Source of the DNA: Actinobacillus arthritidis
GTDB lineage: Bacteria; Pseudomonadota; Gammaproteobacteria; Enterobacterales; Pasteurellaceae
Assembly (NCBI RefSeq): GCF_029774155.1
Contig: NZ_CP103833.1
Coordinates: forward strand, 868,001-932,000
DNA length: 64,000 nt
Reading direction: 5' to 3'
Shown in pieces: positions 11,332 through 21,613 of this stretch. Within the stretch, counting starts at the first letter, position 1. Every line of letters starts with the position of its first letter. The position numbers and the translations under genes were made by a program. The notes under the pieces were generated by a model. It saw only the letters and a program-made list of their open reading frames with translations. It did no database searches and was not told where the DNA came from.

Positions 11332-11856
11332 ATGGCAGGTATTAATAAAGTTATCATCGTGGGCAATTTAGGTAACGATCCTGAAATGCGCACTATGCCA
11401 AACGGCGAAGCAGTTGCAAATATTAGCGTAGCAACCAGTGAAAGTTGGACAGATAAAAATACGGGCGAACGTCGTGAAGTAACCGAATGGCACCGTATCG
11501 TATTCTACCGTCGCCAAGCGGAAGTTGCCGGTCAATACTTACGTAAAGGCTCACAAGTTTATGTTGAAGGCCGTTTAAAAACACGTAAATGGCAAGATCA
11601 AAACGGTCAAGATCGTTACACCACCGAAATCCAAGGTGACGTTTTACAAATGTTAGGCGGACGTAACCAAGGCGGCGATTTCGGCGGCAACCAAGGCGGT
11701 TGGGGAAATTCAGTGCCTGCACCACAACAAAGTTACAACCAAGGTAACAGCGGTTACGGTTACGATCAAACAGCAAGTCGCCCTGCTCCGCAAGCGCCGA
11801 AACCAGCTCAAGCAGAGCCACCTATGGATAACTTCGACGACGATATCCCCTTTTAA
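11332..11856 (+). CDS. ssb: Single-stranded DNA-binding protein
   Basis: SSB coats single-stranded DNA during replication, repair and natural transformation. The 174-residue protein has the OB fold at residues 1 to about 112, a Gly/Gln/Asn/Pro-rich linker, and the acidic tip DDDIPF that docks partner proteins. An AGAGG ribosome site lies just before the ATG. It is divergent from uvrA, with a LexA-like box in the spacer. Confidence 0.98.
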   Translation: MAGINKVIIVGNLGNDPEMRTMPNGEAVANISVATSESWTDKNTGERREVTEWHRIVFYRRQAEVAGQYLRKGSQVYVEGRLKTRKWQDQNGQDRYTTEIQGDVLQMLGGRNQGGDFGGNQGGWGNSVPAPQQSYNQGNSGYGYDQTASRPAPQAPKPAQAEPPMDNFDDDIPF

Positions 11857-11861
11857 GTTCT

Positions 11862-11908
11862 ATGCCAACAAAAAGAAGTCTTTAGCGGTTCCTTTTTGTT
11901 GGCAATAA
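11862..11908 (+). terminator. Terminator downstream of ssb
   Basis: The long stem TGCCAACAAAAAG / CTTTTTGTTGGCA encloses about 16 bases. There is no strong T-run beyond the stem, but its descending arm is T-rich. From here to the toxin gene at 12376 I see no convincing gene, only AT-rich sequence. Confidence 0.55.
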
Positions 11909-12335
11909 ATTATTTTATAAATCTCTTATCTCATAAGATATTCCTTCTCTCAACAGATTACTCACCAAACAGAGCTTTATCAAAGCATTCCACATTCGCG
12001 ACTAGATTGGCTTTTGAAAAAACATTCTTTATGATTTCTGTATTATTAGCGCCAAAAAATCCTGCAATAATCGAACAATTGACACATTGAAACAACTAAT
12101 TGTATTGCTAAATAGATACCTTTTCTCAGCTTAAAAAATAGACATCGTAGATAAAATGATTGATATTTTTTGAAAAAACATGTCGAATGAACAAAATGCT
12201 AGCGAAATAATATCTTTTATTTAGCCACTCTTTTTATTTCTGCGATCCGCATCGAAAAAATACTTTTTTCTCCCTATCTCTCACATCAAATCTTGTTATG
12301 CTATCACTCAAATTATTGTAGTTACAAAAAATCAT

Positions 12336-12363
12336 TTGAACGTCTAATTTTAACGTGATAATG
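12336..12363 (+). promoter_or_regulatory. Possible promoter of the BrnT/BrnA operon
   Basis: TTGAAC and GATAAT hexamers stand about 15 bases apart and are followed by a GAGG ribosome site before the ATG at 12376. The spacing is short, so this is a weak call. BrnTA operons are usually autoregulated at this position. Confidence 0.35.
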
Positions 12364-12375
12364 TAGAGGCAAAGC

Positions 12376-12654
12376 ATGAAGCTAGAATACGATGAACAAA
12401 AAAGCCTACGCAACGAGCAAGAAAGAGGTTTACCGTTTTCGGTTGCAAAAAATTTTGAATTCGATACCGCTTTTATTGAACAAGATATTCGCTTTGAATA
12501 CTCGGAACCTCGTTTTAAAGCAATAGGATTCATTCACGAACGACTTTTCGTGATCGTTTTTTGTCTGAGGAACGAAAATTATCGTATTATCAGCTTGCGT
12601 AAAGCCAATCCAAGAGAGGTTAAAAAATATGAAATATACCGAAGATTATATTGA
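12376..12654 (+). CDS. brnT: BrnT-family toxin
   Basis: This 92-residue protein resembles BrnT, a RelE-fold ribonuclease toxin that blocks translation. Family features are the start YDEQKSLRNEQERG (the usual W/YDE-K-N-KHG region), FSVAKNFEFD, and the C-terminal RIISLRKANPREVKKYE, which carries the basic residues of the family's RIISARKA motif. The next gene starts 26 bases before its stop and encodes a BrnA-like antitoxin, which supports the call. The pair sits in an accessory patch between ssb and rnb. Confidence 0.85.
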   Translation: MKLEYDEQKSLRNEQERGLPFSVAKNFEFDTAFIEQDIRFEYSEPRFKAIGFIHERLFVIVFCLRNENYRIISLRKANPREVKKYEIYRRLY

Positions 12655-12907
12655 TGATGAAAATCCGGAATGGACAGATGAAGATTTCAAAAACGCTCTC
12701 ACTTTCGAACAAATGCCTCCGGCATTACAAGCATTGGTCATTGAAAGTCGTGAGCGGAAACGTGGTCGCCCTGTTGCACAAACCAAGAAAGTAAGTGTGA
12801 CCATTCGTTACTCGCAATCCGTGATTGATGCTTTTAAGTCCACTGGAAAAGGCTGGCAAAGCCGAATGAATCAAGTGCTAGAAGACTACGTAGCGAAGAC
12901 ATTGTAG
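12629..12907 (+). CDS. brnA: BrnA-family antitoxin
   Basis: BrnA-type antitoxins neutralise BrnT and repress the operon through a ribbon-helix-helix fold. The 92-residue product has the acidic N-terminal segment PEWTDEDF common in the family. The C-terminal half (KKVSVTIRYSQSVIDAFKSTGKGWQSRMNQVLEDYV) has the strand-helix-helix pattern. The GGAGG-like AGAGGTTAAAAA before the ATG is inside brnT, so translation is probably coupled. Confidence 0.85.
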   Translation: MKYTEDYIDDENPEWTDEDFKNALTFEQMPPALQALVIESRERKRGRPVAQTKKVSVTIRYSQSVIDAFKSTGKGWQSRMNQVLEDYVAKTL

Positions 12908-12913
12908 AAAATG

Positions 12914-12970
12914 ATAAGCGGTTGGATTTTGTTGAGATCTTGCAAAAAATTCAGCAAATTTAACCGCTTG
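12914..12970. repeat. Inverted uptake signal pair after brnA
   Basis: AAGCGGTTGGATTTT and AAATTTAACCGCTT face each other and can form a hairpin. They lie between the convergent brnA and DarT-like genes and probably terminate transcription from both sides. Confidence 0.7.
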
Positions 12971-12980
12971 ATATTAGGGT

Positions 12981-14148
<1,168 letters not shown>

Positions 14149-14174
14149 CTTTTTTATTTTTATAGAGAGAATTT

Positions 14175-16151
14175 ATGTTTCAAGACAATCCGCTACTTGC
14201 TCAATTAAAACAACAAATTGAGGCAAATAAAGAATATGTAGAAGGCACGGTTAAAGCCTCAGATAAGGCATTCGGTTTTTTAGAATGTGACAAGAAAAGT
14301 TATTTCATTCCGCCAATGGAAATGAAAAAAGTAATGCACGGCGATAAAGTGAAAGCCGTAGTAAAACGTGAAGGCGATAAAGAACAGGTAGAAATCGACA
14401 GTTTACTTGAACCGATGCTTGATCGCTTTATTGCACAGGTGCGTTTTAACAAAGACAATAAATTACAATTGATTGTCGATCATCCAAGTATTAAAAATAT
14501 CATTCCGGCAAATACGCATAAAAAGGTCAGTGAGACATTGGAAAACGGTGACTGGGTAGTGGCGCAACTCAAAACTCACCCATTACGTGACGATCGTTTC
14601 TTATTTGCTCAAGTGACTCAATTTATCTGTAAAGCGGACGATAATTTCGCCCCGTGGTGGGTCACATTAGCTCGTCACGAACAGCCTCGTGAGCCGGTTG
14701 CGAATGAGAAAAGCTATGAATTACACGATGAATTAGAGCGTGAAGATCTGACTTCACTCTACTTTACCACTATCGATAGCCCAAGCACGCAAGATATGGA
14801 TGATGCATTATACATCGAGCCAATCAAACAAGGCGAAGAACAAACCGGTTGGCGTTTAGTGGTAGCGATTGCCGATCCGACCGCCTATATTCCGGAAAAT
14901 TCAAATATCGAAAAAGCGGCTCGTCAACGTTGTTTTACTAACTATTTACCGGGCTTCAATATTCCGATGTTACCTCGTGAACTGTCAGACGATCTCTGCT
15001 CGCTTGTACCAAACGAAAAACGCCCTGCGTTAGTCGGTTATATCGAAACCGATTTAGCCGGTAATATTATTGGTGATACAGATTTTGTTTCAGCATGGGT
15101 GGAAAGCAAAGCGAAATTAGCTTACGACAACGTATCGGATTATCTCGAACAGGTTGAAAATGCGTGGCGACCGGAAAATGCGGAAACCAAACAACAAATC
15201 GATTGGTTACACCAATTTACTCTTGCTCGTATTGAATGGCGTCGTAACAATGCGTTATTGTTTAAAGAATCGGGCGATTACTCATTTGAATTAAATGAAG
15301 ACGGTTCGGTACGTGATATCCACGTAGAATACCGCCGTATTGCAAATCAAATGATCGAAGAGTCGATGATCATTGCCAATATTTGCTGTGCGAAATTCTT
15401 AGCTGACAATGCCAAAACAGGCGTATTTAATACCCACGCCGGCTTTGATCCGAAAAATTTAGAATTAGCACAAAAATTCTTACTGGATACGTTAGCCACT
15501 GACGAGAACCGTGAAGCACTGACTGCATTATATGCGCCGGAAAAACTGGCAACGCTTGAAGGCTATTGCGAAATGCGTCGTTCGATTGATGAGTTTCCAG
15601 AGAAATTCTTAGAGCTTCGTTTACGCCGTTATCTCACTTTTGCAGAATTTAAATCGGAAGTTGCACCGCACCTCGGTTTAGGTATCAGCCATTATGCAAC
15701 TTGGACATCACCAATTCGTAAATATGGCGATATGGTAAACCATCGCTTAATCAAACAAGTATTACTCGGCAAGCAGGCGAAAACGGTGGAAGAAAGCATC
15801 TTAGTTCGTTTACAAGAAGCTCGTCGTCAAAACCGTTTGGTAGAACGTGATATTGCCGATTGGCTCTATGCACGTTACCTATTCCCAATGGTAGAACAAG
15901 CGGTCGAATTTGACTGTGAAATTGCAGATGTTTCTCGTGGCGGTGTGCGAGCGAAAGTGATCGCAAACGGTGCACAAATTTTCGTACCGTTCTCCACCAT
16001 TCACGATAAAAAGGAAGAAATGGAATTCCGTCCGGAAGAAATCGCACTTTACATTAAAGGCGAAAAAACTTACCAAATCGGACAAGCGGTTAAAGTTAAA
16101 CTTACTGAAGTACGTTTAGAAACACGTTCGATTGTGGGGAATATTATCTAA
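14175..16151 (+). CDS. rnb: Exoribonuclease II
   Basis: RNase II degrades single-stranded RNA 3' to 5'. The start MFQDNPLLAQLKQQIEANK is close to E. coli RNase II, and the 658-residue length fits. Cold-shock domains fill the first ~190 residues. The RNB catalytic domain contains the metal-binding stretch PSTQDMDDALYIE near residue 203, and an S1 domain closes the protein (FDCEIADVSRGGVRAKV). An AGAGAG ribosome site precedes the ATG. Confidence 0.96.
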   Translation: MFQDNPLLAQLKQQIEANKEYVEGTVKASDKAFGFLECDKKSYFIPPMEMKKVMHGDKVKAVVKREGDKEQVEIDSLLEPMLDRFIAQVRFNKDNKLQLIVDHPSIKNIIPANTHKKVSETLENGDWVVAQLKTHPLRDDRFLFAQVTQFICKADDNFAPWWVTLARHEQPREPVANEKSYELHDELEREDLTSLYFTTIDSPSTQDMDDALYIEPIKQGEEQTGWRLVVAIADPTAYIPENSNIEKAARQRCFTNYLPGFNIPMLPRELSDDLCSLVPNEKRPALVGYIETDLAGNIIGDTDFVSAWVESKAKLAYDNVSDYLEQVENAWRPENAETKQQIDWLHQFTLARIEWRRNNALLFKESGDYSFELNEDGSVRDIHVEYRRIANQMIEESMIIANICCAKFLADNAKTGVFNTHAGFDPKNLELAQKFLLDTLATDENREALTALYAPEKLATLEGYCEMRRSIDEFPEKFLELRLRRYLTFAEFKSEVAPHLGLGISHYATWTSPIRKYGDMVNHRLIKQVLLGKQAKTVEESILVRLQEARRQNRLVERDIADWLYARYLFPMVEQAVEFDCEIADVSRGGVRAKVIANGAQIFVPFSTIHDKKEEMEFRPEEIALYIKGEKTYQIGQAVKVKLTEVRLETRSIVGNII

Positions 16152-16155
16152 TCGG

Positions 16156-16211
16156 CAAGCGGTCAAATTTCGAGAATTTTTTGCAAAATTTTCTATAAAT
16201 TTGACCGCTTA
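16156..16211. repeat. Inverted uptake signal pair after rnb
   Basis: CAAGCGGTCAAATTT and ATAAATTTGACCGCTT form an inverted pair around an AT-rich centre. The resulting hairpin probably ends rnb transcripts before the second lrgA-type gene. Confidence 0.8.
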
Positions 16212-16225
16212 TTACATGAGGCTTT

Positions 16226-16597
16226 ATGCAAAAGAACATTATCGGTTTTGCTCTTTCTTTAGCCATTTTATGGGCAATGCTTTATCTCGGCAAAGGGTTA
16301 AACACGCTCATTCCTATCGGTATTCCGGATAGTATTTGGGGTTTACTTGTCTTATTTGTTACGCTTATTACAGGCTTAATCAAATTGGAATGGGTACTAC
16401 CGACGGGACGTTTCCTAAACCGTTATATGCCTCTGGTTTTTCTACCGATTTGTGTGGGTATGATTGAATACGGCGAGATTTTAGTTCGTTATTTTTCCTC
16501 ACTAATTATTTCCAATATCCTCAGCACAATAATTACCATTGTTGTAGTCGGTTGGGTAGCACAACGCTTATTCAAGCATTCGGAGGATGACCAATGA
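16226..16597 (+). CDS. LrgA/CidA-family holin-like protein, copy 2
   Basis: This 123-residue membrane protein is paralogous to the gene at 5918-6277: IPIGIPDSIWGLLVLF matches IPIGISDSIWGMLLLF, and FLPICVGMIEYGEIL matches FIPICAEIIEHIDIL. A GAGG ribosome site lies four bases before the ATG. Its stop overlaps the start of the LrgB-type gene (ATGA), so the two are co-translated. The function of this second pair is unknown. Confidence 0.88.
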   Translation: MQKNIIGFALSLAILWAMLYLGKGLNTLIPIGIPDSIWGLLVLFVTLITGLIKLEWVLPTGRFLNRYMPLVFLPICVGMIEYGEILVRYFSSLIISNILSTIITIVVVGWVAQRLFKHSEDDQ

Positions 16598-17278
16598 TTT
16601 ATCTTTATACCTTACTGACTATCGTTGTCTTTTTCCTCAGTGTGAAGCTCAGTAAAAAATTATCGATTTCGTTACTGAATCCTTTTTTATTAACGCTATT
16701 ATTGCTGGTCGCAATCTTAGTGATTTTTCAAATCCCATATAAAGACTATCAGCAAGGTACTTCTCCGCTCAGCCATTTTCTAGGTTTGGCAATTGTTGCT
16801 CTTGCGATTCCGCTTTATGAACAATTTCCACAAATTCGCCAACGCTGGAAGGCAATCAGCTTTATTTTGTTACTTGGTACGCTCGTTTCAATGTGTAGCG
16901 GTATGTTATTAGCACTATTATTTGGCGGTACACAAGATATCGTTGCCGCACTAATGCCGAAATCGGTAACCATGCCGCTTGCATTAGTGATTACCGGTGA
17001 AATCGGCGGAATTTGCTTTAAGCGCAGTAGGGGTAATGGTGGCGGGCTTATTGGGTGCGGTATTAGGTGTGCCTGTACTAAAACTTGTTCGTATTACTAA
17101 TCCGCAAGCAATCGGTATGAGTTTAGGTATTGCGTCTCACGCACTTGGTACGGCTCGTTGTATGGAACTCAATACAAAATCAGCGAGTTATAGTTCATTA
17201 GCTTTAGTGATCTGCGGCTTACTTTCTTCATTTATCGCACAACCGATTTTCCATTTAGCAGTAAAATGGTTAATGTAG
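16594..17278 (+). CDS. LrgB/CidB-family membrane protein, copy 2 (frameshifted in this sequence)
   Basis: This paralogue of the gene at 5222-5908 is broken by a one-base frame change near 17018. The first frame ends in unrelated residues after TGEIGGI, while the family continues in another frame with ALSAVGVMVAGLLGAVLGVP and SHALGTARCME up to 17278. Copy 1 reads IGGNSAITAVGVLVAGLLG at this point. The join falls at ATTTGC, where a GCTGC (Ala-Ala) is a plausible original. With the frame repaired the protein would be about 228 residues, as in copy 1. It overlaps the lrgA-type stop by four bases. Confidence 0.85.
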
Positions 17279-17303
17279 TTTTTCATTTATAACTTGAGAG
17301 GAT

Positions 17304-18119
17304 ATGATGGCAACTTATATTGTTGGCGATTTACACGGCTGTTTTGATGAGTTACAACTGCTACTCAAACAAGCTAATTACAATCCGGCACAAGACGAAC
17401 TGTGGCTAACCGGCGATTTAGTTGCCCGCGGTGCAAAATCGTTGGAATGCTTACGCTTTGTGAAAGATCCGAAAAATAATGCAAAAACCATTTTAGGTAA
17501 TCATGATCTGCACTTGCTTGCCACGTTACTCGGTATCAAAAAAGTGAAACCCAGCGATCAGGTGGATGCGATTTTTGAAGCAGAAGATCGTACTGATTTA
17601 CAAAATTGGCTGAGAAATCAGCCGCTTCTTATTCGGCATCCTAAATATGGCTTCTTATTAGCTCACGCTGGTATCGGTCCAGAATGGAACTTAGCGGAAA
17701 CCATCGCTTGTGCTAGAGAAGCGGAAGCGGTTTTACAAAGTGATGATTATGCAGACTATATCGCCCGAATGTATGAAAACACACCGGATCATTGGTCTGC
17801 CGAATGGCAAGGTATCGAACGTTGGCGATATATTGTGAACGTCTTTACCCGTATGCGTTTTTGCTATGCCGACAAGCGGTTAGATTTTGCTTGTAAATTA
17901 CCGGTTCAAGATGCACCAAGCGAATTAAAACCTTGGTTTGAATTAGATAATCCGTTATTTCATCAACAAGAGATTATTTTTGGTCACTGGGCGAGCTTAA
18001 TGGGCAAAGTGGATAAACCAAATATCTACGCTTTAGATACCGGCTGTGCATGGGGCAACCATCTCACCATGGTTCGCTGGGAAGATAAACAAATTTTCAC
18101 CCAAGAACGCTTAAAATAA
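17304..18119 (+). CDS. apaH: Bis(5'-nucleosyl)-tetraphosphatase, symmetrical
   Basis: ApaH cleaves Ap4A to two ADP and also removes Np4 caps from RNA. It is a calcineurin-type metallophosphoesterase with GDLHG near residue 8, GDLVARG near 38, GNHD near 67 and a late GHWAS motif. The 271-residue length is typical. Two adjacent ATG codons could start it; the GAGAGG ribosome site fits either. It stands alone before tRNA-Val. Confidence 0.96.
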   Translation: MMATYIVGDLHGCFDELQLLLKQANYNPAQDELWLTGDLVARGAKSLECLRFVKDPKNNAKTILGNHDLHLLATLLGIKKVKPSDQVDAIFEAEDRTDLQNWLRNQPLLIRHPKYGFLLAHAGIGPEWNLAETIACAREAEAVLQSDDYADYIARMYENTPDHWSAEWQGIERWRYIVNVFTRMRFCYADKRLDFACKLPVQDAPSELKPWFELDNPLFHQQEIIFGHWASLMGKVDKPNIYALDTGCAWGNHLTMVRWEDKQIFTQERLK

Positions 18120-18182
18120 AATCAAACAAAATATGAAGGCTTGCCATCCTTTATATTTTCCATTAGAATTTATCTCAATTAT

Positions 18183-18259
18183 GCGACTATAGCTCAGTTG
18201 GTTAGAGCACCACCTTGACATGGTGGGGGTCACTGGTTCGAGTCCAGCTAGTCGCACCA
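18183..18259 (+). tRNA. tRNA-Val (anticodon GAC)
   Basis: The 77-base gene has acceptor arms GCGACTA / TAGTCGC, a D-arm with GGTTAG, and the anticodon loop TTGACAT within the CCACC / GGTGG stem. The T-arm is GGTTCGAGTCC, and CCA is encoded. Confidence 0.97.
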
Positions 18260-18270
18260 TCAAATTCTAA

Positions 18271-18298
18271 TCCCTCGTCGCAAGACGAGGGATTTTTT
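18271..18298 (+). terminator. Terminator after tRNA-Val
   Basis: The perfect stem TCCCTCGTC / GACGAGGGA with a GCAA loop is followed by six T residues. Confidence 0.92.
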
Positions 18299-18306
18299 AT
18301 GCCTTA

Positions 18307-18552
18307 TCATTGACTAAATGCTAATAAAAAAGCCCATTTAAAATTGCTCATCTGAACATTTTTAAATGGGCTTTCACCTCTCTCATAACCTACCTTGCGG
18401 TGTTTAGCGTTTCTTTGATAACTTCCCTTACCTTTTCGGTTTCGCTCAACACGACTTTTAAATAATGGATCGGTAACTAACGCTTTTATTGCACTTTCGT
18501 GAATTTCTCCTCGATTATGCTGATAACCCATTGTTTCTAATGTTTTTTTCAT
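18307..18552 (-). CDS. arfA: Alternative ribosome-rescue factor A
   Basis: ArfA rescues ribosomes stalled on non-stop mRNA by recruiting RF2, as a backup for tmRNA. The 81-residue frame has the ArfA core: [20 protein letters not shown], then [16 protein letters not shown] (E. coli LFRQRVEKNKKGKGSY) and a basic segment. I chose the ATG at 18552, preceded by AGGAATAAAA; the longer open frame has no ribosome site. A terminator hairpin lies inside the last third of the frame, so most transcripts should end before the stop codon. That is the known non-stop design of arfA. The hydrophobic tail ([10 protein letters not shown]) would be degraded or absent in active ArfA. Confidence 0.9.
   Translation of the reverse strand: MKKTLETMGYQHNRGEIHESAIKALVTDPLFKSRVERNRKGKGSYQRNAKHRKVGYERGESPFKNVQMSNFKWAFLLAFSQ
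18324..18372 (-). terminator. Intrinsic terminator inside the arfA reading frame
   Basis: On the minus strand AAAGCCCATTTAAAA pairs with TTTTAAATGGGCTTT around a loop near ATGTTCAGATGAGCAA. The hairpin ends in TTTTTTA, which lies upstream of the arfA stop codon and encodes part of the tail. Confidence 0.88.
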
Positions 18553-18719
18553 TTTTATTCCTTTTTTGTTAGTGGTATAAATTTTATTTAAGATACTGTA
18601 TATAATGCCTAAATTTACGAACTTTGTATATAAGAACACCGAAATTTTCGGTATAATCCTCTACATATCTGCGTAAAGCGGTCAAATTTTTAGAAAATTT
18701 TGCAAATTTGGGAGTTTCA

Positions 18720-19475
18720 ATGAATAAAGATGAAATAGGACACAATTTCTTAGCCCGTTTAGGAAAAACTCGGTTACGTCCCGGTGGTAAACTGGCAACA
18801 GATTGGTTAATTGCAAACGGTGATTTTAACCCACATAAAAAGGTATTAGAAGTTGCTTGTAATATGTGTACGACGGCAATCCAAATTGCTAAACAATATG
18901 GCTGTCATATTACCGGTATCGATCTTGATGAATCCGCATTAGAGAAAGCTAAGGCTAATATTAAAGAAAACGAATTGGAACATTTGATTCAGGTGCAACG
19001 TGCTAATGCAACCAAATTACCGTTTGAAGATAACAGTTTCGATATTGTCATTAACGAAGCAATGCTCACAATGTTGCCGATTGAAGCAAAAGAAAAAGCA
19101 ATTCGTGAATATTTCAGAGTGTTAAAACCGGGTGGTTTTTTACTGACACACGATGTAATGTTACAGACCGAAGAATCTGAAGATATACTATCGGCATTAC
19201 GTGAAGCAATTAATATTAGTGTTACACCACTTACTAAAGAAGGCTGGAAACACACATTCCAACAATGCGGTTTCCGAAATGTTGATACGTTTTCCGGTGA
19301 AATGACCTTGCTTTCACCAAAAGGCTTAATTTATGATGAAGGTGTATTAGGTGCAATGAAAGTTGTCGGTAATGCGCTTAAGCCGGAAAATCGTGAAACT
19401 TTCAAAAAAATGTTCCAAACATTTAATGATCCAGAACATCAATTAGGGTTTATTGCCGTTTGTAGCCAAAAATAA
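18720..19475 (+). CDS. Class I SAM-dependent methyltransferase
   Basis: This 251-residue protein has a Rossmann-type methyltransferase fold with the substrate unknown. Motif I is EVACNMCTTA near residue 46, where the usual glycine-rich loop is replaced by a Cys-containing one. The acidic ribose-binding position follows in TGIDLDESAL. Later motifs are ANATKLPFEDNSFDIV and FRVLKPGGFLLTHD. I chose the ATG at 18720, with GGGAG five bases upstream, over a TTG four codons earlier. An uptake signal lies just before it. Confidence 0.85.
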   Translation: MNKDEIGHNFLARLGKTRLRPGGKLATDWLIANGDFNPHKKVLEVACNMCTTAIQIAKQYGCHITGIDLDESALEKAKANIKENELEHLIQVQRANATKLPFEDNSFDIVINEAMLTMLPIEAKEKAIREYFRVLKPGGFLLTHDVMLQTEESEDILSALREAINISVTPLTKEGWKHTFQQCGFRNVDTFSGEMTLLSPKGLIYDEGVLGAMKVVGNALKPENRETFKKMFQTFNDPEHQLGFIAVCSQK

Positions 19476-19477
19476 TC

Positions 19478-19512
19478 AAAAATCCTTCTATATTCATAGA
19501 GGGATTTTTAAT
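19478..19512 (+). terminator. Terminator after the methyltransferase gene
   Basis: The arms AAAAATCC-TTCTAT and ATAGAGGGATTTTT flank a short ATTC loop and end in a T-run. Confidence 0.82.
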
Positions 19513-19533
19513 CTATGTAATTAAGGAAAAACA

Positions 19534-20601
19534 ATGTTCGAGATGTTCCAATCTTGGTATAAACAAAAATTTAATGATCCGCAAACCGTTGCTTTATTGG
19601 GGATTCTTGCGATTGGATTTGGCATTATTTATTTCTTTAGCGATCTCATTATGCCTTTGCTTATCGCTATTGTTTTTGCTTACTTATTGGAATGGCCGAT
19701 CAAATTATTGACTAAAAAGCTAAAATTTCCTCGTCTGCTTAGTTTAATTGTCGTCTTAGGCGGTTTTATTTCATTATCGACTTTCCTTTTTGTCGTAATG
19801 CTTCCAAGCTTGTGGAATCAGGCTGTCACTTTTGTACGAGATCTTCCATCTATGTTTAATTTATTGAATGCATGGCTGGAAGCACTCCCGGAACATTATC
19901 CGGAGTTAATTGATTATGCGATGCTAGATTCATTAATGAATACACTAAAGAGTAAAATTCTAGGATTTGGCGAATCATTGCTTGCTCTTTCCGTTAATTC
20001 TTTAATCAGCTTAGTCGGTTTAGGCATTTATGCTTTTCTTGTGCCATTAATGGTATTCTTTTTACTTAAAGATAAATCACTATTTTTACGAGGATTTGTT
20101 CGATTTCTACCTAAAAATCGCCGCTTAGCAACCAATGTTTGGTTTGAAATGCAACAACAAATCGCTAATTATATTCGTGGGAAATTCCTCGAAATTTTAA
20201 TTGTCGGTATTGCAACTTATGCTATTTTCTTATTTTTCGATTTACGTTATCCATTACTGCTCTCCGTAGCGGTAGGTTTATCGGTCTTAGTGCCTTATAT
20301 CGGTGCGGTATTGGTCACAATTCCGGTCGCATTAGTTGCCTTATTCCAATTCGGTTTATCGCCTGATTTTTATTATTTATTACTGGCATTTGTTATCAGT
20401 CAACTATTAGATGGTAACTTAGTCGTACCATTCTTATTTTCCGAAGCGGTCAATCTTCATCCATTAACGATTATTGTCGCGGTGTTAATTTTTGGCGGCT
20501 TATGGGGATTTTGGGGCGTATTTTTTGCTATCCCTTTAGCAACTTTAGTCAAAGCCGTGCTTAATGCCTTACCTTCAAATGATGAAGACGTACAAACTTA
20601 A
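19534..20601 (+). CDS. AI-2E/PerM-family transporter
   Basis: This is a polytopic membrane protein of 355 residues with about eight helices, belonging to the PerM/YdiK/TqsA family of putative permeases or exporters. Family features include the late segment [18 protein letters not shown], the Q-L-L-D-G-N motif ([16 protein letters not shown]) and [23 protein letters not shown] lies seven bases before the ATG. The substrate cannot be read from sequence; the AI-2 role is known only for one family member. Confidence 0.88.
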   Translation: MFEMFQSWYKQKFNDPQTVALLGILAIGFGIIYFFSDLIMPLLIAIVFAYLLEWPIKLLTKKLKFPRLLSLIVVLGGFISLSTFLFVVMLPSLWNQAVTFVRDLPSMFNLLNAWLEALPEHYPELIDYAMLDSLMNTLKSKILGFGESLLALSVNSLISLVGLGIYAFLVPLMVFFLLKDKSLFLRGFVRFLPKNRRLATNVWFEMQQQIANYIRGKFLEILIVGIATYAIFLFFDLRYPLLLSVAVGLSVLVPYIGAVLVTIPVALVALFQFGLSPDFYYLLLAFVISQLLDGNLVVPFLFSEAVNLHPLTIIVAVLIFGGLWGFWGVFFAIPLATLVKAVLNALPSNDEDVQT

Positions 20602-20637
20602 TCTCATATCAAGTCACTGTAATAAAAGGATTTATTT

Positions 20638-21564
20638 ATGATTACACAGAATCAAAATTCTTGTCGTCATCCAAATTTAACCCAGATAAAACATATTGTC
20701 GCCCTTGGAGGCGGACATGGATTAGGCAGAATTTTATCTTCGCTGACATTTATGGGAGAGCGTTTAACTGGTATTGTGACGACGACAGATAACGGTGGTT
20801 CGACCGGTCGTATTCGTTCACAACACGGAGGCATCGCTTGGGGTGACTTACGAAATTGTTTAAATCAGATCATTATTAAACCAACTGTTGCTTCCGCTTT
20901 ATTTGAATACCGTTTTGGTGGGAATGGAGAACTTGCCGGACATAATTTAGGTAATTTAATTCTGAAAGCGTTAGAAAATATGAATATTAGACCGCTTGAA
21001 GGCATTAATTTAGTTCGAGAATTATTACATGTGCGTTCAGGGTTAATTCCAATGTCCGAATCGCCAGTACATTTAGCCGCACAATTATTATCAGGCGAAA
21101 CGATAGTTGGTGAAGTGTCTGTTGATGCACTTACTGAAATTCCCCATAGTCTGTTATTAACGCCGACAGTTACCGCTACACCTGAGGCAATTAATTCAAT
21201 TAAACAAGCGGAATTAATTATCCTCGGTCCCGGTAGTTTTCTCACTAGCATTATGCCGCCTTTATTAGTCGATGAAATTGCACAAGCCATTCGTACGAGT
21301 CAGGCTAAAGTCGTATTTATTGATAATATCGTGCAAGAAGCCGGTCCAGCCGGTTTATTATCATTATCTGACCGCATTATATGGATTGAAAAACAAATTG
21401 GTGAGCAACGATTAAACGGTGTGATAACCCCAAATGAGAACGCTCTAATTCCTGCCCATATTACCTTGTTAGTTAGAATACTCTCTGATGATAAGATTGC
21501 GTATCGTCATGATCGCATAAAATTAAGCAAAGCGATTAATGATATAATGACATTATTAAAATAG
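20638..21564 (+). CDS. YvcK/CofD-like protein (gluconeogenesis factor family)
   Basis: This 308-residue protein matches the YvcK/YbhK family of UDP-sugar binding regulators. The N-terminal nucleotide loop is [15 protein letters not shown], followed by [16 protein letters not shown] and GDLRNCL. The later part has [17 protein letters not shown]. In Bacillus, YvcK links sugar status to cell shape and gluconeogenic growth; the E. coli homologue YbhK is uncharacterised. AGGA precedes the ATG. It lies between a permease gene and queA. Confidence 0.88.
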   Translation: MITQNQNSCRHPNLTQIKHIVALGGGHGLGRILSSLTFMGERLTGIVTTTDNGGSTGRIRSQHGGIAWGDLRNCLNQIIIKPTVASALFEYRFGGNGELAGHNLGNLILKALENMNIRPLEGINLVRELLHVRSGLIPMSESPVHLAAQLLSGETIVGEVSVDALTEIPHSLLLTPTVTATPEAINSIKQAELIILGPGSFLTSIMPPLLVDEIAQAIRTSQAKVVFIDNIVQEAGPAGLLSLSDRIIWIEKQIGEQRLNGVITPNENALIPAHITLLVRILSDDKIAYRHDRIKLSKAINDIMTLLK

Positions 21565-21613
21565 TGATTGTACTGCTCCATATTGGAGCAATTTACTTTT
21601 AGAGGATTTTTGT

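Noticed and set aside
11896..12090. ORF of 64 codons after ssb
   Set aside because: It begins inside the ssb terminator stem, lacks a ribosome site and has no recognisable domain.
12234..12533. Minus-strand ORF of 99 codons
   Set aside because: It is antisense to the BrnT-like gene, which has family motifs and a coupled antitoxin.
18553..18639. Upstream extension of arfA to 110 codons
   Set aside because: The extra 29 residues have no ribosome site, while the internal ATG has AGGA at good distance and gives the normal ArfA start.
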